A DNA stretch of 64,000 nucleotides from Amoebophrya sp. A120. Taxonomy: Eukaryota; Sar; Dinophyceae; Syndiniales; Amoebophryaceae. The DNA is taken from positions 7,470,743 to 7,534,742 of the forward strand of contig CAJINV010000002.1 of NCBI GenBank assembly GCA_905178155.1. The letters are read 5' to 3'. Shown one piece after another: positions 1 through 11,200 of the stretch (position 1 is its first letter; each line of letters opens with the position of its first letter). The notes beneath the pieces are model-generated. The model searched no databases. It saw nothing but the letters and a program-made list of their open reading frames with translations, and was not told the DNA's origin. The position numbers and the translations under genes were made by a program.

Positions 1-2236
1 ACCGCAGGTCGCCAGGCTCCCGCGAAGCCGCGGGGTAGTTCTCCTTGTTGAACAGTTTACTTGTTTCCTCGACCTCTTTCTGGTTTCCCGCGGTTTCCTT
101 CTTGAGGTTTTCCCCGGGTTTGACCAAAACGTCGATGGAGCGGGAGGGTGCGGAGACGTAAATGGCCAGAAAGGAGGCGAATAAATGCAGGAGCAGCGAA
201 ACCTTTCCTGGGAACCAGGTCTGTCGCAGGTAGGAGTCCGCGCCGTAGGCGTATTTGCGCGGGAGTTTGTCCATCCTGCCCATGTGCGGCCCGCGCGACG
301 CAAAAATTGGCACCGTCGCGTCGGCGTTGCCGGCAGTCTCTTTTCTCCTCTGTTCCGCTAGTTCGTGTGCGCGCTTCTTCCACTTCAGTGCGCAGGCGCG
401 GACAAGCTCCTCGTGCTCGTAGAAATGCTCCACCTGCTGGTGCAACACACTGTGGTCCAGTTCCGCCATGAGACCGTCGGTCAAAATTCCTGCGAAGATT
501 CCCAGAATGGCGGGGCCCGCGAGAATCATAATCAGGAAGACGACGATGGTACCCTCGGGACTGTATTCCTTCACCATTCCCATGTTGCCTGTTGTGCGCG
601 AAAGGCGAAACAAGTGGGAAATACTCTATTTTCATTCTGTTACTGTTGTAACGCTTCTGAAGTGCAAAAACCCTTTATTTACTTCATGATGTGAACGAAC
701 ACGAAGGGGAAGGGGTCGCGATTGCCTCATGCGATGCAGCAAGAACCAAGACAAACTCACATTTGTTTGATAAGGAGAACAAAAAAAAGACTAAGAATAA
801 AAACAATCTAGCGCTATGACAAACGCTTCATAAGTGGCGCTCCTGTACTTACCAGTAAAAAGGCGGCTCGCGAACAGGCTTGCCATCCCGAAGCTGGTGA
901 AGCGCTGCGTCTCCCCCTCGTTCACGTTTCCGTTTTTCCGCTCGGTGAGAAAGACCAACCCGCCAATGACGAAAAAAATCATCAGGGCCAGGTAGTACGC
1001 GTGGAATAACGTCATCCGGTTTTTCCTCACCACATCCACGATGAGGCCAAACCCGGTATTGAAGGAACTGAAATAGAAGGCCGCCGCGAAGACGCGCGCC
1101 CCCATCAAATACTGCAGGTATGGCCGCACCAGGGCCGTGTTCGCGTTGTCCAGGAGCCGCATGCGGACTCCACCTAGCGTGAAGGAGAGCACGTGGGCCA
1201 TCCGGGGTAAAACCGTAAGTACCCACCCCCGCTGGACACATCAAGGCTCTTTCGAAGTAACGCATCACAAATTCGAGTCTGTGGTCGTGTAGACGTGGTT
1301 AGCTGCTAAAAATGGAGGCGCAATACACATCAACTGATAATGTCTGATCCTGGCTAGGGAATGAAAAATTGTTTTTACTACTTGGTTCCCGAACGTCATT
1401 AGATCCCACTCCCCATGGGGCTGCGAATCTAGCACACTCTGAGGAGCCTTAGCCTTTAGATTTAGATCATAATTTGCAAAAGAAATTATATCGTGGGGAG
1501 GATACGTTATCTGTCCCCATCAGGATATGCGTGATGATTGTGACGGTGAGGACGATGACCGTTCCCGCGTCCGGCTTTTTGATGGCGTAGTTGTAGAACA
1601 TCAACACCGGACTGACCCCCCTGCGATTCGGAATGTTGTTTGCGTACTCCACTTTCTCTTTCGACGACGTGCCCGGGGGCAGCCGGCGCCCGATCAGTTC
1701 GTCGTATTCTTTCCTCGACGGACTGTACAGGTACTTGGCTTTGTGGTAACTGTCGCCGTAGAAGTAGACCGCACACAACACGAGATAATTGTACAGGTAG
1801 ACGAGCAACACGAACACGTCGACCAGGAAAACGATCAGAGGCAGAAAAATGCGGAGGCCGTCCCGGGAAACAATGCCGGTGATGTACTTCATGCGGAACC
1901 ACTTCGAATCCGCGAGCTGCGGATTGACGGCCGGCCCGTACTGTGCGACCTCGTCCGCGAACTGCTCGAAAAATTTCTCCTTGGCTTTCTCGTTGTGTAT
2001 CGGAGCGACGTAGTGGGTTTCCACGGCGATCTCCGGGAACGCGGGTAGGCCCTTGCGGTAGGTGGTCTGTCGCACCGTGTCGTCTTCGAGCAGGACAAAG
2101 GGTATTCTCTGAAAATCAACCATCTGCATATTACACTGGTTTAAATGACAGAAGTCGCGACTTTGCAAAACTTTTGAAAAGGCGACCTTGCTCCGTGTTT
2201 TGCATAAAAAAGTGGATGGGGCGGGTGCTCCATTTT
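1..2236 (-). other. Channel module III exons and start of a possible module IV
   Basis: The exon 1467-2160 contains hydrophobic runs (IFLPLIVFLVDVFVLLVYLY and GTVIVLTVTIITHILMG). The exon about 1240-850 has an amphipathic stretch, then an S5-like helix (YYLALMIFFVIGGLVFL) and a pore-like loop (TSFGMASLFASRLFTG). The exon from about 600 leftwards gives an S6-like helix (IVVFLIMILAGPAILGIFAG) and a charged coiled region rich in Lys, Glu and His. A further hydrophobic segment lies near 130-180. The S4-like arginine ladder is weak, so voltage sensing is not shown. Confidence 0.42.
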
Positions 2237-5200
2237 CAGGGAATAAAGGGCATCAGATCTCCGCAGTTCCAGGGCACGTCTTCCTTGTCAGGATCCACCA
2301 TGCGGATCGGCGCGTAAAACGCCGTGTAATCTTCTGTCGAAATGGACGGCAGCGGGTCTAGCAGAGTGGTGGAGCTCTTCGAGTTACCGTCTTCCGCGGC
2401 CTTTTTATCTTTTGCATCATCGCCGGCGTCGGATTTAGCTTTGTTCGAAGATTCTGCTCTACTCTGTTGCTCTTCCTGTTCCAGAGCGGAGGATGCAGAT
2501 GATCTACTTCTGCTTGTTGTCGCTTCAACAGCACGACGATCTTCGCGTCCGGCAACCGCAACCACCGCGAACGGTTCATCGCTGTTCCCTGCACCATCCC
2601 CCTGGTCGTTATTTTTAATGTTACCTGTATCGAGCACGTGGCGCACCTGGTCGCGCTGCTCCCTACTTCCGACAACCTCTCGCGTGCTCTCCAGACTTCC
2701 GCCCACCCCAAGATCGATCAGCGTCTTGCCGTCGGAGCTCGGGGTCTTCTTATCCGCGTTAATCCGCGCAGAGGTGAGGTCGGTGGAAATCAGTTTCTTC
2801 ACCTCTTTGTCCGGGGAAAACTCATCGCCCTTCGCTGCCTCCTCCTCCTCGCTGTGCCAAGACTCGCCGTACCTGCCCCCGTTCAACTCCCCGCTGTCGC
2901 CGTCCGCCCGCCACTGAAATTGCTGCCGCTTCTTCTCCACGCGGAGCCGCTCGTATTCCTCCTTCTTGGTCCGCTCCGCCGAGGCGTGGACCAGAAACGA
3001 CATGTCCGTCACATCCTTCGCACCCATGCACACGTTGGTAAAGAAAAACAGCCGCTCGAGCGAGGGCGCGCGGCCGTTCAGCAAGCTGTAGTTCATACTG
3101 AACAAGTGCTCGGTCCGCTGGGTCGAGGAGGTCACAAAATCCACGAACTGCAGCGTGTCCCCCGCCGGTTCCTCGCCTGCGGCTTTGCCTGTTTCCTCAG
3201 TGGCCTTTGTTTCATCTCCCCCCACTTCGCCGTCGCGATGGGACTCACGCAGGTGGAGCTCCAAGGCTGCTGCTGCACTGGCTGATTTTTTGTCGTCGTC
3301 TTTCTTGGCATCCGCTTTCTTGTCGTCGGTACTATCGTCTTTGTCTTTGTCATCGCCGTCATCATCCTCCAAATCAGCTTCTCCCGTTTTGATGCGGATT
3401 CGGCTACTTTTACCCAAAATGTCCTCGATCCGTTTCGGTGTTTTTGTGCTGATATCCAAGGACAGGGAGAATGGGTCGTTATATACGTACGCTACGCACT
3501 AGAACTGCAGCCCTATTTTTGAGCTAAAGAATCCTGCTCATACATCCGCGGAACTTCTTCATTTTTTTCATCACGCTAGAACAAAGTGAAGCAATTTCAT
3601 CAAAACTTACGTAACATAGCAACGCGGAAGCTGCAGCTCAACATCATAGAAGATCGCGCAACTACTACGACTCACTTGCATTGACCATGGATAGCTAACT
3701 CGAAGCAAGAAATCAGCATCGTGCAACTCGTCTCCGATCCCCGTTATTGCGAAAGGCTCGTATTTCAACCGGTCCAGCCCGCTCGTGTACACCTGCAGCT
3801 TTTCGGAGTCGTATCTTCGGAACATTGTGATGCCATCAGTGGAGAGCTTCAACTCGTCTGGGTTGAAGAAAGACTCCTCTTCCTGTAACTCCTCATCTGG
3901 CTCCTCGTGCAGAGATTTGTCGTTTTTGAAATCGACCACCGTTTGATGGAAATGCTCAGACAAGCCACCTGCAGATGAAGTCGCTGCCGACGCTTCTTCA
4001 TTTTTAGCTTCCGCTTTCTCTGCAAACGACGAGCTAGCTGGTGCAGCTTTTCTTCTCTTCGGCTGCCCGAGCTGCTCAATCAAGCGCCTGACCTTCCGAC
4101 GGTTTTCTTCGGGCGAATTATTGTGGTTGTGCTTGCGAGTGTGCTGTCTATGGTGCGTCGTGTGATGGGTCTGTGATGTCTGTAGAAGCGAAACAACGTG
4201 GCCGCGGTCGTCGGAGTCCGTTTCTAAGAACGACGATGCGCCTTGCTGTTCCAAAGCGCCTCTGTCTCGGCGGCCCGGAAAATCTCTACTATCTGCTTCC
4301 GTACCCGAAGCACTCCCTCTGCCCCGCAATATTTTCGCGAAGTCTGTCTCATCTTCTATCCCACTGCCGAATAGAACCTCCCACAATTTTGGCACGTGGT
4401 AGTTTGACAGCAACCCGAACATCGTTTCGGACTTGCGTTTCGATTCGGTCCACAGTTTTCGTCTCTGCCGTTGTTCACGGCGCGACAATTGCAGCATCGA
4501 CGAGGCTGCGGCCTTCTCCTTGCCCTGCGGCTTGGCGCCCGGCCCGTCCGAGACTTTTTCGCCCTTGATTTCCACTTCCGGCGGCTCCTCTTTCCCGCCC
4601 TTGATGGCGTCTGGCCCAGCCTCATCGCCGTCGTTATCGTACGGCTCCGTGGCGGCGTATGGATGTGTCAGAGTTGAAATCGACAAAGTTGAAATAATTT
4701 CTCATGCATAAAATGGATGCCAGTTGGAACCCAGATTTCAAGTTTTGCAAGACAAATTTTGGTGGTCACTAAATCCACTCTGTCATGCTTTTTAGGCAAA
4801 GAGGAGCGATTTTCTCATGCTACTTTAGCAGCTCGAGCTGTAACCCCAAACAGGCTTACAATCGGCCTCACTTGCCTGCTCTGCAACACACGTGCCTCGG
4901 GTCATGCATTTCATGCATGGCAAATCATTTCAACTTTGACGATTTCAATCCTGACACTCCCATACGGCGATGAGTTGGTGCGCCTGCATCGACCGGAGCA
5001 AGGAATCCTGACCGGGTACCAGCTCGGTCAGGTGGGCATCTAAGAGTGCGTGCTGGTACCAGGGACTGGAGTAGGCGTGGACGGCCCAGAACGAGAGGCA
5101 GATCGCGAGGAAACCGCGCCAGAAGTACCACAACCCGGGGCCGTGCATGTCCTCGAAAAACGTCTTGGTGCACCACTTCACAAACTCGCTGGTGTTGTTG

Positions 5201-8200
5201 GACTTCTCGATCCACTCCCTTTCCGGCAGCTCTGCCAACCGCACGTTCTCCGGGTCGTCCAACAGGCCGCGGTCCTCTGGTATTTCGGTTTCGTCCACGT
5301 CGAAATCGAAGGCGCTGGCGTAAATGCTGAACGAGATGGCGGCGATCACCGCGCCCACGGTGGAGAGGAACACGTTCCAGCCCCAGATCTGGTGCTGGTT
5401 GCCGGACTCCAGACTCACCATCTTCTGGAACATCTCCCACATCCCCATGTGCAAGGTATGGAAGCGTCAGGTTTGAAATCGTCAAAGTTGAAATGATTTG
5501 TCATGCAAAAAATGGATACCAGTTGGAAGCCCAATTTTCAAGCGGCGCATGACAAATCTTCGGAGCACCGGAATCCAATTTGTCATGCTGTTTGGGCACA
5601 GAAGACTGCTTTTGTCATGCTCTTTTAGCAGCTCTATCCCAAACCCTAAATAGGCTCACAATCTGCCTCCCTTGCCATCCCGGCAAGACAGGCACTTGAT
5701 GCCTTGCATTTTATGCATGGCAAATCGTTTCAACTTTGACGATTTCAATCCTGACAGATCCATACAAGGAATTGCAGTCGTACTGCTCTTCCGGCAGCAG
5801 TGCGTCGTAGGAAGACAGGTACTATCCTGTGCAAAAGTATCGTAGTCCTACTAATCGCATTCATGCATTACAAATGTCTTTCTCAAGTGGAATCCGCATT
5901 ACAAATTCTACATCTCTTGCTGAGGAGATTTGTCATGCGATTTATACTAGTACGATGCTTTTGCATTTCATAGATACAGGGTCGCGGAACCGAGCAGTAG
6001 GAAGCAAAACGCGAAAGCGTACGAAAACCGGAGCACGTGACGGTTGTTGTGGCAGCCGGTGATGATCGTGTTAATGGTGTTGTAGTACCGCATGGGCTTC
6101 TATGCATTTTTCACACATGTTTACTGCACACGTACCAAATGGAACAAATACGTCACAAAGGTTTAAAAGCTTGTCGGTGTCGTCACCATGCATTCTCAGG
6201 CTCATCAACGTTGGTCATTTCTTGTACGCCGTGCTGCATGGCAAGTTTACTGTGGATAGCTTGAAGAGCATCAGAATGCGGCCGCAAACGAGCAGCGTCA
6301 GAAAGGCGAGCTGCCGCTTCTCCATATCGTGCGGCGACTCCAGCTGGCACATGTAGCCGCAAATCCAGAAAAAGTCGGTCGGGTCCATGTAGGGCGGAAC
6401 ACTGGGCCACTCCTGGAAGTAGTTCTTCAGATTATTCGGCTTCAGGATTTCCCCGACCTTGCTTGCGGTGCCGTCGCCCTGCCCGATGATCCCAAAGAGG
6501 CAAATGACGAGGGCCAGGGCGGGTAGAAGCCAGGAACCCACGTCGACGAATCCGAAAAACGTGAAGGGGTAGTACGCGCAGTTGGCCTCGACCTCCTTGT
6601 TTCCCTCGGCCTGCCGCCTCCTGGCCAGGACGGAGGATTCGTTGTGCACTCGCGCAAAAAGGGCTATGAACTCGCAAAAATGGAACAGGATGATGAATCC
6701 CTCAGCGATCAGACAGTACTTGAAAATCTGCTCTGCCGGCTCGTCGGCAAATACATGCCGACTTTCAAATTCCTCATACTCGAAGCACGGTGTGGCGAGG
6801 GTGACGGGGATGAGGAACAGAAACTGAAGAAAAGTGTTGTAGACGGGGTGGTCCAGGAAGGTCACACGGCTCAGCAGCGTCTCCTTAAAGGTCTCTTCCG
6901 TTGATGCCGCGGCAGAAATGTTCAACCTGACGGCTCGTGATGAGTTACATGGTCTGACGGTTTCGTGACGTTTTGAAAAAAGAAAAGCGAAAATTTTACT
7001 GTGGCTCGGCACTACGATAGCTTCGGGCGATAGGCGGCAAAGCCATGCCGCGAAACACACCGCGAAGCACCATTGGTCCTACCCCAGGACAGTGTCTGCC
7101 TGGGGAGCGTGCACGCATGTCGCCACACGCGTTGAAAATTGTGTGGGCCCCCATAACACAAAAAGACGAAAGGGCAAACCCCAAATGCCCAACGACTGGC
7201 ATCCCACCAGCCAACGCAGGGGCGCGCAACGGCTGGACGTTGGCCATATTCTGGGTTGCCGCCTGACGTTTCCCATGGGCGCCTTTGGTGGTAAGTAGCT
7301 AGGTAGGCCCTCAGGTAGCCCAAGAATGAAATGACGCAATTTGACGGAATGGTGACAGAACCGTCACAAGTTGGAAGGCGGTTCCAATTTGGTTAGTGAC
7401 AGTTTTTCTTCCCCGATGGTATGCTCCGTTTTAGCGGAATTTCTGACGAAACCGTCACAAACCGTCAAACAACCGTCACAAACCGTCGCCAGAACGTCAA
7501 ATATCCTTCCCACAAACCGTCACTCATCTGTCACGAGACTACCAACCAACCAGCAAGGAGACACCACGGGTCCGTCAACCTGCGCGCCGAGCAAGATTGT
7601 GCACATGCTGTGCCCCCACTAAGCCGAAAGGAGAAGCGAAGCTTGCCGACCCCGCCTAAAGGGGAGGACGCCAAAACCCGCAACAAGGCAGGACACACAC
7701 CCAGAATCAAAACCGCTGCGGCTTGACCCTAGGATGAGCGCACCCGCGGCCCATATTTGGAACGAACCCGTTACACATCCACACACACCACAAAAACATG
7801 TGGGGATGGGCCCGGGTCAGCTCTGGAAATAGAAAGTTTTTATTTTTGTTTTTTTGAAATCGTCACCAAACCGGCACCTGAAAATTCTCATCCACCCCGT
7901 CGAGTCATAGAAATGGTCGAGCCACGTTGTTCGCTAGATCGCGCTTTCTCGCCGTCCTCGTCTGCCGCGTCGCCGTCGTTGTCTATGGAAGCGCTAGGTG
8001 GTGGGAAAACGAAGGACCTTCATCTTGTAATTCTATGTTGAGTGTGCGTTGCAATACAATCTTTGTCCTTGCTCCTGCTGTGCTACACACAAGCTGCTTA
8101 CATTGCAGGAGGCGTCGCCGCCGGTGGGGCTGGTTCTAGGCATAAGGACAAGTAGGAACCTCATCAGTACCGTTGCTGAAAGCATGACAGGCCCAGGCTC

Positions 8201-11200
8201 GCCACCTCGGTTTCTCGTATATAGTCGTACCCTAAAACAAAATGTCAGACTGCGCTTTTCCCGACAGGCAAAACTTGTGTTCGTGTGCCGTTTAGAAATT
8301 GTGGGTTGCTCTTCCAGAACAACGACTGCGTATCTTAGTGATGCAACGAATGTCGAGTGAGCGATGTCTTGTCCCAGCACCTTGTTACACACGGATTCAT
8401 ACTGTCCTCTTCCTTTGCCCCATCATCATCGTCGTCGCTGTCATCCACGGGCGGGAAACCGTATTCCAGATTGTGCACCTTTTGCAGCGATTCGACCACC
8501 AAGGCGCTGGAGCGCAGCGGTACGTGGGTGACCAGGTCCTCGACCTCCTTGTCCTGCTCCCCCAACAGCTCGTTGACGGTGTCGTGCATGTGCTCTAACC
8601 CGACATCCAGCACGGCCCCGAGAAATCCCGCGTAGCAACCCGCGTGCAGGTAGCACGCACAGAAAAACAGCACGGCAAAAAAGCCTAGTTGCGGCAGAAA
8701 GGAATCCGGTGGACCTAGCCCGATCAGCATGGTCATGCCGTAGGAAGTATCACGTACAAAAAACAAAGAATAACGGAGGTGGAAAACAGATTTGGTCATG
8801 CGATAACGGATGTTCATGTTGGTCATGCGATAGATGTAGTAGTAGTAGTGATTCCCAGCAAGGGGAGAGAAGGGGGCGCCAACTCTCACCTCACTAGCTT
8901 TTCACAACTTTCTTCATTGCGCGTTTGGGTTTGGGTAGATGCAGAAACAGAATCAATGCTTGTGATGAAGGCGTACCAGTAGATGTTTTCATGCGGTTTT
9001 CCTTTTCGTCATAAAGTAGTTTGCATCGGATTTACCCGAAAGATGGATCTGCTACTTCAGCTCGCTTATAATTCTTAGTGATTTCTGCGTGATAGTGAAT
9101 CGACCCCGCAATGGACTCTATCGTGGACACCTGGAACCGCAAGTATCTTCCGTACTCGTCTTTGGCGAACGCACGGTCGCTGGTGGGCTGAAAGGGTGCG
9201 TGCTTCTTGCCGTAGAAGGAATAGAGGTCGGACCCGTCCGCGAGCTCGTACCCGATCGTGCAGCGCTGCAACCACAACCCGATGCAGCCCTGCAGCAGCA
9301 GCGCGCTCAGGAAGATGATAAAGTAGATTTTCAGAACCGTTTTCTGGCTCTGCATGCAGTGCGAGATGATGTGCAGGAAGATGGAGTACTCGCAGCACTC
9401 GAGGAGAACGCGGAAGAGGAAAACCCAGCCTAGACTGCACAAGGCGTAGTGCTGCAAGGGCAGCACGTAGCTTGTCAGGTACTGCATCCACGACACCTTC
9501 TCGGGCATCAGGAGAAACCAAAAGCCGCCGAAACTACCGAGGAGCAACTCGAAGAGCGCGAAGTAGTCGTACCGAAAAAAGTGGTAAACGCCTTCCAGCA
9601 CGGTGGTCTCCGTGGCATTCTTCAGGTGGCGCTTGTCCTCCTGCCCGTCTTTTCGTTGGGCACGCATTTCCTTGACAAACTCCGGCGCCCCCCGGGCGGA
9701 CAAGGCGCGGAGGATCAGAAGACACGAGAACAGGGTCAAGGTGGCGAAGTCCCAAATGCGAAAGCGGTGGATGATTTGCAACGCGTGTGCGCTCTATCCA
9801 ACGGGAAAACTCAGCTCGTGTAACTGGAAGCAACCAAATAAATTATGAATATGCATCTCGAGGCGTCTGCGTCTGCATCAAACCCCCTCGGTACAACAAG
9901 GCAGAACCAATCGCAGTAGTTCCACATGGAGTTACTGACGTCGTAACAAAAGATACTTACACTAGTGTGGGGGACTAAAAGATCTCTAATATATGCTTTT
10001 TTTTTTCGGGGACCAGGCTTGTTGCTTTTTTTGTGTTGTTGACGAACGCGCGACAGTCCTTGCGAGCTGATTTTGGTCTTGCGTACATATTCGAGAAGAT
10101 AGGTATCGATGGAGTACTTCAAAAACAGATTCACCTGTGTGTAAGTGAGCGACAGTGGGGGAGGTAGTTTGAAGGACATTCCTCATGATCATCCTCTGGT
10201 CCACAACCGTATTAGGAACCACGAACCGAGAAAATGAAAATGAAAAAACCAAAACAGTGACGAGAACCGTATGTTGACTCTACAAGCTGAAGCTCAAATG
10301 CAAGAGTCGAGCCTTAGTACCTCGCACGTGGTTCCCTCCTGCCAGTCCGCCTTTGTGATACCCAGACAGGAATCGTGCATCGAGATCAAAATGGAATTCC
10401 TGCGCCAAAAATCGATCCGGAACTTTACCTGCGTGGCATAGACGTAGAAGTACAGGTAGAGCAACAGGTAGATGAGCTGGAACGCAATGACGAATTTGTG
10501 CTCCAAAAAAGCGTGCAGTTTGCGGGCAAAATCCATGTTCGTATCGCGATCCGGGGGACTGCTGCCTTGTGCGGTTTCTGCCACTTCGACCTGACCACCT
10601 TCGGCGGACGAGGCAACTTCGCTGACTTCCTCCTCAGTGTCGTACTCCTCCTCGGACTCAGACTCTTTCAGCGTCTCTCTCACCGACACCACCCGATCGC
10701 CAAACTGCAACATGGTTTCTGCCAGAGTCTCGCCATCCCAACGAAAAACATCCCCACAGCACCATGATGTCAACGAGGATAAAATGAATCTTGAAGCTCG
10801 TCCTCGCGGTAGAAACTTCGACAACCAGCGCGCGACCATCGACCGATGCCACCTAAGAGCATCCCATCCGAAGGCCGCCCGACCTGACGCTCGCGGCAAG
10901 AACGTCGCGGCTTTTTCAAAACAAAAACCCGGGCGCCCTCTACCAACCCGCCCCCGCGAACCAGCGGCGAAGGGCTGACATTGCCGGGGGCGCAGCGGGT
11001 GGGAATTCTACTGGCCGGCGGGCGACGGGGTTGATTGGCCGGGCCTGCTGGGCACCCATGCTTTTTCCGCGCCCGCCCTTCTATCCCCAGGGCCAGGGCC
11101 GGGCGACCAGCACGCCCGGCGGAGAAGCTCTTCTATCCCCCGAAGAACGCGCTTTCTAACCGGCTGGGGCGGCCCTCGGCCCGGTTGGTCGAACAGGCAG

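Larger units (their letters stand above)
4965..7060 (-). other. Channel module II exons interrupted by two mobile introns
   Basis: The exon from about 6960 to 6215 has four hydrophobic segments, the third with an S3-like start (FFGFVDVGSWLLPALALVI) and the last Arg/Lys-bearing (AFLTLLVCGRILMLFKL). The exon 6090-5981 reads as S4-S5 linker plus S5 (RFSYAFAFCFLLLGSATL). A 45-nt exon (5770-5814) gives SSYDALLPEEQYDCNSL. The exon ending at 4965 gives a pore-helix-like HMGMWEMFQKMVSLESGN, then NVFLSTVGAVIAAISFSIY. The introns at 5820-5975 and 5457-5764 are mobile elements. Deleting each element with one 5-bp duplication joins GSATL to SSYD and CNSL to HMGM in frame, which strongly supports this exon chain. 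Confidence 0.5.
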
